A DNA stretch of 64,000 bases. Origin: Hypericum androsaemum (lineage: Eukaryota; Streptophyta; Magnoliopsida; Malpighiales; Hypericaceae). Position 1 is the first letter of the stretch; each line of letters opens with the position of its first letter. Shown here piece by piece: positions 9,723 to 19,270 of this stretch. A program made the translations under genes and the position numbers. The notes under the pieces are model-generated. The model saw only the letters and a program-made list of their open reading frames with translations. It was not told the origin of the DNA and made no database searches. The DNA is taken from NCBI GenBank assembly GCA_963995505.1, contig OZ023198.1, positions 3,100,001 to 3,164,000 on the forward strand, written 5' to 3'.

Positions 9723-10184
9723 TCCGCGTTACGACGAACATATAAGTTACAAAAGTAGTCAGATATACGAATACCAAAGTAGTATCTACATCTCTTTTCC
9801 GATCCCTTTAGAAGAGAGATAGTGTTTTTTATGTAGAAGAAGAAGAAAAGAGGAGAGAAGAAGAAGAAGATGATGATGCACCAAGGCATCAGGAGGATTT
9901 GCTGCAGCTACAATCTCAACTGTAAATTCCTTTAATTTATTACATTTTATTTTTTTTTCTTTCTCAAATCTACTTTATGTTTTTTTAACAATTAAGTTCC
10001 AAATTTTGCTTCGTATAAGCCAATGGATGATTGCAGAGATTTTGTCTGAATCTGTAAGTGCAGATTCTGCAGAAGAAGTAGAATTGGCGGAAACTTTTTT
10101 ATCAACTCGTCCTCTCTCTATTTTAATTTTTTTTTCCAAAGCAAGTTCATGAACAACATTAATTTTATGAATCAAATAATACTT
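9723..10184 (+). other. TPP 3' region
   Basis: Sequence after the stop codon, with a purine-rich GAAGAAG stretch (9835-9870) and later AT-rich sequence. Part is presumably 3' UTR. No separate gene seen. Confidence 0.5.
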
Positions 10185-10364
10185 GGGAAAAGTGCACTTT
10201 AGTACATGTGGTTTTTGGTTTCATACCATGTTTTTTGAAATTGGTAATTCATTGTTGTTTACCTAATTTTATCAGAATATTAAGGATTGAATTATCAATT
10301 TCAAATTACAGAGTCTAAAAGCAAAAAATTGCCATACCACAAAATACTAAAATTCATTTTTCCC
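10185..10364. mobile_element. 180-bp MULE-type MITE
   Basis: Ends 'gggaaaagtgcactttagta' and its inverse (...'tactaaaattcatttttccc'), flanked by a perfect 9-bp duplication ataatactt (10176-10184 and 10365-10373). No coding content. The terminal sequence resembles the ends of the element in invertase intron 3 ('gggaaaagtctactttagta') and of the Pack-MULE at 40387, so the three may belong to one family of MULE derivatives. Confidence 0.82.
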
Positions 10365-10373
10365 ATAATACTT

Positions 10374-10839
10374 TGCCAAAGAGTGGTTCTGTGATACACA
10401 ATGTATCTCAAATAATATAGAAGTTCTTCGTACCAAATTGTAATATTGTTACATTCTTAGGATTCGAATTTGATGGATCATGCTTTCAATTTTTGTGGTG
10501 TAGATCCATGAATGCAAATGATAAGGCCCGACCAAGGTCTAGATTGACATTGATGTTAGAGCTGGAGCACGTATTAAGAGTCAGATATGTGGCAAAGGGC
10601 CAACACTAATTGAACGTTATTCCACCTCATTACTTACTAAAAAAAAGGTTATTCCACCTCAAGTTTTCGCATGTTACAGGATGTTATTTGGTGTCATTTT
10701 TTTTGGCAATATATAATAAGTATCAAGTTGATATTTCAAATATCTCAGAAATCAAATGATTTTGATTTATTAAGAAATTTTTGGGTTTAAATTTTTAAAA
10801 TAAAAATTATATTGAGATAGTGTCTTGTAATCCGATAGT
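10374..10839. other. AT-rich intergenic DNA
   Basis: No feature recognised. Confidence 0.5.
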
Positions 10840-11480
10840 AGTAGACCTACTTGGTGAATGTGTATCATATTGGAAGTCTGTCAAGATCAAGAGGTCATAA
10901 TACTTTCTCCTTTGGCAAAGTACACGAAACGGATTAGACTATTTATATAGTATTAGGCTAAATCTTAATATATTTTTTTTGTCTATATTATCTGGTATCC
11001 GATTTATTGGACCAACTAATCCAAATTTGAGTCGAGTAGGACTTATGAAATGTGGCAAAGCTCTCACAATAAGTATTTACCACTGCTCAAACTCGAGACT
11101 TAATTAAACTAAAACAGCTCTCTCGTCAATTGATCTAAGTGATTGTTCGTACTCAGTCTAAATATTTTAAGTCTTTGACTGGTTGGCCAAGTCTCATTTT
11201 CCGGAAAGGTTTAGAGCTCTCAGGAAGTCAAAATGGAGAATAAAAATTTCTCCCAAATAGTTATTTACCCGACAAAGAAAAACTATACCATATCTAAATT
11301 ACAAACAAGACAGTATATTCTATATGTATGGGACAAGAAACTGACAGCAAACGACGATGGCTTGCTGGAGTAGCTACCCACCAAGCTCTACCATTCTGCT
11401 TCAACTGATAGATGGTTACAAAAAGCGTGGGCTTCATTGACGGGATTTGATGACAGACCTAGAGTTTTCGACAGTTCTGT
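10840..11480. repeat. Left copy of a dispersed duplication (partner 18880-19270)
   Basis: 10843-10975 matches 18890-19003 ('cggattagactatttatata' versus 'cggattagactattaatata'). 11190-11450 matches 19015-19262 ('agtcaaaatggagaataaaa' in both, then 'gggacaagaaac' and 'gatggttacaaaaag'). Same orientation, about 8 kb apart. The left copy has an extra segment (10976-11189) absent from the right one. The pair brackets the block of transporter relics, which suggests an old large duplication. Confidence 0.8.
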
Positions 11481-11859
11481 TACAATGTCTGTGACTACTC
11501 TATGAGTGTTAAAAATTTAACAATGTAACCAAGGGATGATAGGTAAGATTCATAACTTATTTTTCAAAGGTTAATGAGTAAAATATGTTTGGGAGTGAAC
11601 AAAACTCAATATCGTTTAAATCATCGAAAAAACATATAAAACTCAAAATTGTTATATCAAATAAAGTAATAATAAGAGCCACAACATTGAAAAACTGAAC
11701 TCCACTTTCTATGAACGAAATTCTTTTATTCAATAACAATAGAATGAGCTAATAACAGAGTTTCGATTTCAAAATTTTCTTCCATTAGCATTAAAAGAAA
11801 CGTCCAGTAAAAGCTCACTATTACACTTGTAAATTAATACCTCTTTAAATTAATTTTTT
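11481..11859. other. AT-rich intergenic DNA
   Basis: No gene recognised; a 60-codon minus-strand frame here has no identifiable domain. Confidence 0.4.
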
Positions 11860-12120
11860 CAGTCATAACTTTGGACTAGTCAAAAAATGTGATAATTTTT
11901 ATAAACTAATTAGATGACAATTTTTAAAGAAGACCCTCATGTAATTCTATATTCCTATTAATAGTTTTTTTAATATTACAAACATAACAAGTACAATTTA
12001 GCAAAACATAATTCTAGTGTTACTTGCTTTTTTTCTTGAAATATAAATTTAGTTGGATTTCATCTCTAATTATATATTATTTTATTTAAGGTCTTTAGTT
12101 TCATCTTCTTGAGACGCAAC
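11860..12120 (-). repeat. Inverted copy of 15845-16105
   Basis: Reverse complement of this segment aligns to 15845-16105 through shared words such as 'atgaaactagagacttt', 'gagatgaaatccaacta', 'acatgagggtcttc/acatgagggccttc' and 'gactagtccaaagttatga'. It makes an inverted repeat of about 250 bp with arms 3.7 kb apart around the Pack-MULE and the first transporter relic. Confidence 0.75.
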
Positions 12121-12224
12121 ACAAAGAAATTTGTGAAGAGTTGCTACAGTAATTATTTATTAATTAATAAATTTATAAATTAAATTCTGAATGCTATTAA
12201 TTTATAGATATTTTATTATAGCCA

Positions 12225-12320
12225 AACGGCATGTAACTTAATGGTACAAGGCGTTGTAAATTTCAAAGAGGTTCAAGTTGTGGCAGTGTCATGGTGTAAA
12301 ATTTTACTTAAAAAAATAAT
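12225..12320 (+). repeat. Possible SINE-like fragment
   Basis: 'cttaatggtacaaggcgtt' followed by 'gaggttcaagttgtgg' resembles degenerate A- and B-box spacing of a tRNA-derived SINE. Weak, no target duplication found. Confidence 0.25.
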
Positions 12321-12440
12321 CTTATAAACTTCACCGATTTGTCGATTACAAAATTTCTACCTTGTACATCTATTTTTTTTTAAAAGTGACAAAATGAAAT
12401 GAAACAAAGACCTCAAACATGAAAGTGTTAATAAAATATT

Positions 12441-13958
12441 GGGCAAATTACTCTCACGTCCCTGACCTTTGGTCACCCTCCTCCTAGGGTCCCTGACTTT
12501 TAAAAAATAATTTTCCGGTCCCTAAGTTTTGATGATAATAGACTCTCTGGTCCCTGGAGCCGGAATATTCTTTTTTCTTCGGTGAACTCTACTTAAAATG
12601 ACCAAAATATCCCTCCAACTTAAAAAAATAAAAAATCATTTTTTCCTTCTCTCTACGTCTTTTTCCTATCCATCTTCAATATAAAAAAAATCTTACAGAA
12701 AGCTCCCTCAAAAGGTTTGAAAATACAAAGAAAATCTCAGAAAAACTCCAACCCAAGAAAGCTTACACCAATTACAACACCAAGAACACTCATTTTTTTA
12801 ATTACAATATCCCCAAATTGAGAAGAACCCTTATTCCCGATTGGAACCTAAATTAATTGTTCAATTGAATTCCAAAACCCTAAATTAATTGAACTCCAAT
12901 TCCAAAACTAAAGCGGATGTGCGTCGAGCACGACCTCGCCGGGATCCATACCGTGGCTGCGTTCTCTGAGGAGAGTTATCCAAGTCCCCACATATCTTAG
13001 CAATTCAGCCGCGATAGGCGTTAGTCCGGAGGACAACGGCGGCGGGGACCACATTGTTGAGCACCTGACGCCAGTCCCCCACCGTGGCAACGCTCTCCCT
13101 TAGCGGCAAAGCTCCTGTCATTCCTCCTTCTCGCCAGCCAGTGGGTCCCCCATCCCGCTCTTCCTCTCCCTGTTCGGTTAATCGGTTGACCAAGAGTGTG
13201 CCTTTGCCCCTTCCTTCATCTCTATCAGAATTATCCAATTCCAATAAAATTGGGGTTTTAATGATAATTATTTGGGAGAGGGAGAGTGGAGTACAAGATG
13301 AAGAAGATGGCAAAGTTGGTGTAGTCGTAAGGGCGTGACATCCAATCTGAAGGAATCAGATTAAAAATAGATTGGAGGACAGCGAGGGATTGGGGATTTA
13401 GGGGTTTATGCCCACGTCTTCTTTTGATGTTCAAAAGTTCGATTAAAAGAAGGAACTGGAAATGCAAAACTCCATGTGGCCGGTTGTTGTAATTGGAGCG
13501 TTTCATTTCATGTTGGTGCGTGTTGTAATTTTTTTTTTGGTTTAGGGTTGATATTAATTGGAGTGTTGATTGTCTCTAATTAGTTTTTATTTTCACTAAA
13601 AAAAGTTAGGGTTTGAAATTGAGTTTGAGTTTTAGTTATAACAACCCACAAATTTATTTTGATGTTTATTGGGTTTGAGTTTTAATTAAAAGTTGAAGGA
13701 AGAAGATGAGGTGGGGAAGAAGATGAGGTGGGGAAGGAAGAGATTTTTTGTTTTTTAGTAGGAGGGGCATTTTAGTCTTTTCAAGTGGGGATTCGCCGGA
13801 GAAAATGACATATTCTGGCAAGAAAATGGCATATTCCGACTCCAGGGACCCGAGAGTCTATTATCATCAAAACTTAGGGACGAGACAATCATTTTCCAAA
13901 AGTCAGGGACCCTAGGGGGAGGGTGACCAAAGGTCAGGGACTTCAGAGTAATTTGCCC
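12441..13958. mobile_element. Pack-MULE-like TIR element with empty sites in this window
   Basis: Ends 'gggcaaattactctcacgtc' and inverse '...agtaatttgccc', TIRs about 150 bp, related to those of the element at 4666-5831. Perfect 9-bp target duplication taaaatatt at 12432-12440 and 13959-13967. Removing the element and one duplication joins 'gttaataaaatatt' to 'ttagaaagtcaagtg', which is what uninterrupted sister repeats show at about 15057-15070 and 17089-17100. That fixes the boundaries. The interior contains a GC-rich captured fragment on the minus strand (about 13008-13313). No transposase. Confidence 0.93.
13008..13313 (-). pseudogene. Captured gene fragment resembling DegP7 N-terminal region
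   Basis: On the minus strand a 102-codon frame ends with 'VGDWRQVLNNVVPAAVVLRT' followed by 'NAYRG' and a stop. From my memory of the family, this resembles the start of the protease-like region of plant DegP7 (Do-like 7), which has a DWRxxLxxVVPAVVVLR stretch. Only this exon-sized piece is recognisable. The upstream residues are low-complexity and the reading frame stops right after the match. It lies wholly inside a MULE, so I infer transduplication. A protein search of the last 40 residues would confirm or refute the donor. Confidence 0.5.
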
Positions 13959-14327
13959 TAAAATATTTTAGAAAGTCAAGTGAGTAGCTAGCTCTAATTT
14001 TAATTTTTTATTTTCTATGCTAGCTAGCTACCGAAAATAGGGTTGAAAAAACTAGGAATAGTATGGTATCGAATAAAAATCGGTCAAAATAAATTACTTC
14101 GCACATTAGCAAATGGAGAAAGGAGACAAACGGTCCAAATTTTACAAATTACTTCACACATTAGTATGATATACATATAGAAGGCTCAAATAATCAGAGA
14201 TGGGGTAGATATTTTTGTTGAAAGTGACTTGCATCTTCATTTTTATTATGTATTAGTTTATGGTTTGGCAGTGGTGTAAAATTTTACTTTAAAAAATTAT
14301 GTTTTATAAACTTCATCAAAAGTATGA

Positions 14328-14684
14328 TTATCTAGGGGAGGGCTGTAATAAGCCTCTACTGCTCGGAGGAGATATTTCGACGAGATATACACGCTGAGCT
14401 GTCAGAAAAATGCCCAAGCGAACGCTCATCAGAAAGCGACCCACCACGAAGTGTGTAATGTTCTTAGTTGTACACACGCCAACGGCACCTATGAAGTGGA
14501 TGGCGCCACACATAGTGAAAGCGAGTCGGCAGCCAAAGAAATCAGAGGCCGATCCACCGTCGAGCGCTCCAAGCATGGAAAACAAAGGCAAATACACCGA
14601 GAAGTCGTTGATTGAATTCTTGCCCTCCGTAAATATCATCGACAACAATAACATCAAAATGGAATTTGAAAAATAAGTATACAA
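14328..14684 (-). pseudogene. Sugar-transporter (MFS) N-terminal relic, copy A
   Basis: The minus frame reads 'LFSMLGALDGGSASDFFGCR', 'CGAIHFIGAVGVC', 'VVGRFLMSVRLGIFL' and 'RVYLVEISPPSSRG'. This follows the order of TM2-TM4 of monosaccharide/polyol transporters (GxxSDxxGRR, GRFxxGxGxG, VYxxExSPxxxRG), but key Arg/Gly residues are changed. Only about 110 of some 500 residues are present, so it is a truncated relic. Copies B and C lie at 15310-15600 and 17613-17816. A C-terminal-like piece lies on the opposite strand at 16387-16950. Confidence 0.75.
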
Positions 14685-14924
14685 CTATCAGATTTACCAA
14701 AATAAGATAAGTATATAACTAATTAATTTGTCGTGTAACTTGTTTTGAGCTAAAGATACTCAAGAATAACAACATAAAAAGTACAATTTTGCGCACTAGC
14801 TAGTATGGATGAGTTTCAATCGGTTGTTATAGTTTTGACTGACTAAATAAAACTGATACCAACATAGTTTATGCATAAATATTCAAATAATTGGTGTCAC
14901 GATTCATTTAAAATCGTCAGTTTT

Positions 14925-15870
14925 GTAGTGTCCCGGTTAAAATTTCAGAATTGGTTTCACCAATTTGACGATCACAAAATTTCTACCTTGTACATCTATT
15001 TTTCAAAAAAAAAGTGACAAAATGAAATGAAACAAAGACTTCAAATATGAAAGTGTTAATAAAATATATTACAAAGTCAAGTGAGTAGATAGTTTCAATT
15101 TTAATTTTTTATTTTCTATGCTAGCTAGCTACCGAAAATAGGGTTGAAAAAACTAGGAATAGTATGGTATCGAATAAAAATTGGTCAAAATAAATTGCTT
15201 CGCACAGGTAGATATTTTTGTTAAAAGTGAACTACATATTCATTTTTATTATGTATTGGTTTATGGTTTGGCGGTGGTGTAAAATTTTACTTTTAAAAAA
15301 TATATTTATAAACTTCATCAAAAGTATGATAATCCAAGGGAGGGCTGTAATAAAGCCTCTGTTGCTCGGAGGAGCTATCTCGATGAGATATACACGCTGA
15401 GCTGTCAGAAAAATGTCCAAGCCAATGCTCATCAGAAAGCGACCCACCATAAAGTGTGTATTGTTCTTAGTTGTACACACGCCAAACGCCGAGCGCTCTA
15501 AGCATGGAAAACAGAGGCAAATACACCGAGAAGTCGTTGATTGAATTCTTTCCCTCCATAAATATCATCGACAATAATAACATCAAAAAGAAATCTGAAA
15601 AATAAGTATATAACTATCAGATTTACCAAAAAAGATAAGTATATAACTAATTAATTTGTCGTGTAACTTGTTTTGAGCTAAAAATACTCAAGAATAACAA
15701 CATAAAAAGTACAAGTTTGCGCACTAGCTAGTATGGATGAGTTTCAATCGGTTGTTGTGATTTTGACTGACTAAATAAAATCGATACCAACATAGTTTAT
15801 GTATAAACATTCAAATAATTTGTGTCACGATTCATTCACAATTTTCTTTCTGTTGCGAATCAAGAAGATG
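14925..15870. repeat. Repeat unit B
   Basis: Direct repeat of unit A without the MULE. Compared with A it lacks about 75 bp inside the transporter relic (the sequence jumps from 'gtacacacgcca' to 'cgccgagcgctct'). The empty MULE site is at about 15057-15070. Confidence 0.85.
15310..15600 (-). pseudogene. Sugar-transporter N-terminal relic, copy B
   Basis: Minus frame with 'FMVGRFLMSIGLDIFL' and 'RVYLIEIAPPSNRGFITALP', matching TM4 and the following loop of sugar transporters (here closer to consensus than copy A). The preceding TM3 segment is deleted, so the frame is broken relative to copy A. Confidence 0.75.
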
Positions 15871-16105
15871 AAACTAGAGACTTTAAAATGAAATGATTTA
15901 TAATGAGAGATGAAATCCAACTAGATTTATGTTTCAAGGGAAAAAAAAAAAGTAAAACTAGAATTATGTTTCGCTAAATTGTACTAGTTATGTTTGTAAC
16001 ATTAAAAAACTGTTGATAGTAATATAGAATTACATGAGGGCCTTCATAAAAATTGTTATCTTATTAATTTGTAAAAATTATCACATTTTTTTACTAGTCC
16101 AAAGT
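15845..16105 (+). repeat. Inverted partner of 11860-12120
   Basis: See the partner entry. This copy continues directly into the plus-strand transporter relic region. Confidence 0.75.
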
Positions 16106-16318
16106 TATGATTTTGCGGTATATTCAGGGGTACTCTTTTACCTACGGTGGAGATTTTCCCAAGAAGATTTCTCCGTAATAGATTTTTTAATGAAATCTTT
16201 TGCAATTTTTCATTAATATAAACAAGGAAACGTCGTCTGTCTTGCTTTTAGCGTGATTGTTGTTTCTAAAAATTTTCGTAGACTTTTGAATCTGAAATAC
16301 TCAAGATGTTTATGGACG

Positions 16319-16950
16319 CTGGATATGTTGTGGGTATTCTCCTGTTTATGTTAGACACGAAGAGATCTAGCGACACATTATGAAGGGTGTATCTTGCATT
16401 TAGTGCACTATTATCATTGATCACAATCGTACTGGCCTTCATACGTTTACCCGAGACTCCATCTTGGCTGGTTAGGAGAGGCCGGATGGATGAGGCCAGG
16501 CACGTTGTGCAGAGATGTACGGTAGGCTACGAAGAGACACATACTTGGCGTAGACGCCTTTCAGAGAGTATCGATGTGGATTCGGAGACGACTGTGGTTA
16601 CCATCCCACGTTGTTTGCGGCCAGGTCGGGTTGTCTTTAGAGAGATATTTCAGAGAGATGGTGCTCTCTTGTTTCTCTCTTTGGTTATATTGCCTCTCTT
16701 GCAGCCGATCTCAGGCGAGAGTTTTCTACCTGTCCTTAGCCACATACTCCTGGACTATTCGAGACACTCGTCAGATTCTAGAGGACTATGGATAGCTGTG
16801 GCTACGTTGGTGTCGAAGACCATTGTTACATTTCTCGTCGGTTTGCTATCTAGCCGGGTTGACCGGAAGACACTATGCCTGACTACCATAGGAGGGATTG
16901 GAGCGGTGCAGCTGTTATTGGGGATCATGCGGTTATCTATTACCCGTAAA
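16319..16950 (+). pseudogene. Sugar-transporter central/C-terminal relic
   Basis: The frame from 16387 reads 'FIRLPETPSWLVRRGRMDEA', the PESPRWLxxxGRxxEA motif after TM6 of the MFS sugar-porter family. Then come a basic loop, 'VVFREIFQRDGALLFLSLVI' (start of TM7), 'SGESFLPVLSHILL' and 'LGLLSSRVDRKTLCLTTIGG'-like TM8-TM9 sequence (RVDRKTL corresponds to the RxGRRxL motif). Coding similarity ends about 16950, where repeat unit C begins. There is no N-terminal half on this strand. The piece appears to be a single transporter exon left after rearrangement and is not expected to be functional. Confidence 0.75.
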
Positions 16951-17870
16951 ATCGTCAGTTTGGTGGTGTCCCGGTTAAAGTTTCGGACAATTGGTTTCAC
17001 CAATTTGACGATTACAAAATTTCTATCTATTTTTCAAAAAAAAGTGACAAAATGCAGCGAAACAAAGACCACAAACATGAAAGTCTTAATAAAATATTTT
17101 ACATAGTCAAGTGAGTAGATAGATCCAATTTTTATTTTTTATTTTTTATGCTAGCTAGCTACCGAAAATAGGGTTGAAAAAAAATGAGGAATAGTATGGT
17201 ATCGAATAAAAATCTGTCAAAATAATTTATTTCTCATATTAGCAAATAGAGAAAGGAGAAGAACAGTCCAAATTTTACAAATTACTTCACACATTAGTAT
17301 GATATACACGTAGAAGGCTCAAATAATCAGACATGGGGTATATATTTTTGTTGAAAGTGGCCTACATATTCGTTTTTATTATGTATTGGTTCATGGTTTG
17401 GCAGTTTTATATAAATTGGAACCGACTGTGAAATAACATTTACAATTTTGATATGAAATTGCATCGCGTATAACTAGTTTGCTCTTATTGCAGTCTCGAC
17501 ATATACGATCTGATAGTTTTGGTCGGTTTAATACTCATAACTACCAGTTAGTAATTAATAAGATAAACTAGAGAAGAAAAATATAGTACCATAGCCAAAC
17601 ACAAAAAACATATTACGTGACATAAGGGAGTAGATGAGCGAGTGCCCCGAGATTAACAAAAATAAAAAGATTAGTGAGAGCGAGTCGGCAGCAAAAGAAA
17701 CCAGAGACCAATCCACCGCCGAGCACTTCAAGCATGGAAAACAAAGGCAAATACACCGAGAAGTTGTTGATTGAATTCTTGTCCTCCATAAATATCATCG
17801 ACAAGAATAACATCAAAATGATATCTGAAAGATAAATATATAACTATCAAATGATATCCCGAGAAGAATT
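16945..17870. repeat. Repeat unit C
   Basis: Third direct copy ('gtgtcccggttaaa', 'ggtttcaccaatttgacgat', then the same order as B). The empty MULE site is at about 17089-17100. After about 17420 the sequence diverges until the transporter relic at 17660. Confidence 0.85.
17613..17816 (-). pseudogene. Sugar-transporter N-terminal relic, copy C
   Basis: Minus frame 'MEDKNSINNFSVYLPLFSML' followed by 'GGGLVSGFFCCRLAL', homologous to the beginning of copy A. It stops before TM3; the most degraded of the three. Confidence 0.65.
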
Positions 17871-18320
17871 GGATGAATGGTAGGTACCCGTTTGACCCAC
17901 TTTATTAAAATCATTTTGGACTTCGTCTTTTATAACTTGAACCACGAGCTATTTTATTAAATTTGTTACCTTGTATACTAAACTATGAAATTTAATCAAA
18001 ATTCACTACCTTAGCTTATGTTAATAAAAAATTTTGATTGAAATTAACTGATACCCCGACACTCACTAAGCTGACTAATCTAGTTTCGAGCTGGATTGAA
18101 TGATAGAGAAGTTCTCATTCTATATGCTCTTGAACTCAATAACACTTGATTAAGATAAAAATAATTTTATTGCAATTAATCCAAGTGCTTATCGATATGT
18201 TAATAAATGTGTTGCCATATAAGGCAAGTACTATAATAGTTGGATTAAGTTGGTAACAGAGATTACAAAATTTTACTCTCATCTTTTTGTGTGGATTCAT
18301 TACTATTAATATTCTTTGAT
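17855..18320 (+). pseudogene. Duplicated fragment of invertase exon 1 end plus intron 1
   Basis: 'cccgagaagaattggatgaa' (coding PEKNWMN in the true gene) and the following 'tggtaggtac' donor are repeated here, and similarity continues into intron sequence matching 21881-22350 ('ttattaaatttgttaccttg', 'cttagcttatgttaata', 'ggcaagtactataatagttg'). Same orientation as the intact invertase 4 kb downstream. It has no coding capacity on its own and marks an unequal exchange or partial duplication. Confidence 0.85.
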
Positions 18321-18349
18321 TTTAAATTTTATAACTAGGTGACAAGTCT

Positions 18350-18879
18350 TATATGACTGATCTATACAAAAAAGTCTTATGTGACTAACAATCAAGTGAC
18401 ACTTGCTAATCCGAGTCACTTGAGCTATCCCGTTTATGATGTCACGTCATTAATTTTGTTCCCATGTTATGCAACATTACTAATCTTATAAGTAACATGT
18501 TAATTCACTAATTTGAGATAAAAAAGAGACAAAATTGATAGTATTCATATTCGAATGTGGACCTAAAGCAGATTGAACGGTTTCCAAATCGTAGGCCAAT
18601 AATATGTCACGCAAAAAAAATAATGATATGACATGCAGATAAATTTAACAATGTAACGTCATAGTTCAAGTAATTGCAGATAACAACTATCACTCGACAA
18701 ATAATCAAGTAAAATCTTTATGACCTGATTAGAAAAATTAACAGTACAAGGTAGTTGTGCGTCAAAGTGTAAAACTACGTGGTAATTATGTGCACTTTAA
18801 CCAATAAAAAATTTATCATTAAGAGAATTATAAATAAAGTTTGATAATGTTAAACCCGAAATATGTCACACAAAATGCT
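18350..18879. other. AT-rich intergenic DNA
   Basis: No gene recognised. Confidence 0.4.
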
Positions 18880-19270
18880 ACTTGGTGAACACCCATCATG
18901 TTGGAATTCTATCAAGATCAAGAGATCGTAATACCTTGTCCTTTTGGCCAAGTACACGCAACGGATTAGACTATTAATATAGTTTTAGGCAAAATCCTAA
19001 TACTCTTAATTTGTGGCGATGTCTCATTTGCCGTAAAGGTTCATAGCTCTCAGAAAGTCAAAATGGAGAATAAAATTTTCTCCCAAATAAAGAACTATTT
19101 AACTGACAGAGAAAAACAATGCAATTATATAATTAAATTACAAATAAGATACTAAATTCTACATCCATGGGACAAGAAACCGACAGCAAATGACGATGGT
19201 TTGCTGGAATAGCTTCAACTGATCGATGGTTACAAAAAGTGTGGGCCTGGTAGACTGGTTTTGATGGCTA
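18880..19270. repeat. Right copy of the dispersed duplication (partner 10840-11480)
   Basis: Direct copy of the left segment with small deletions. A 45-bp local duplication ('ctggttttgatggctaataa' and 'ctggttttgatggttaataa') follows at 19253-19365. Confidence 0.8.

Larger units (their letters stand above)
12325..14940. repeat. Repeat unit A (split by a Pack-MULE)
   Basis: Unit A consists of 12325-12440 and 13959-14940. It is paralleled by unit B (about 14925-15870) and unit C (about 16945-17870). Shared words include 'aaaagtgacaaaatg', 'caagtgagta', 'gctagctagctaccgaaaat' and 'aggaatagtatggtatcga'. Each unit includes, on the minus strand, a relic of the N-terminal half of a sugar transporter. 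In units B and C the sequence is continuous across the point where unit A holds the MULE. Confidence 0.85.

Noticed and set aside
16387..17106. Intact sugar transporter
   Set aside because: Only one exon-sized piece of MFS sequence is present; the frame runs into repeat DNA after 16950 and no N-terminal half exists on that strand.
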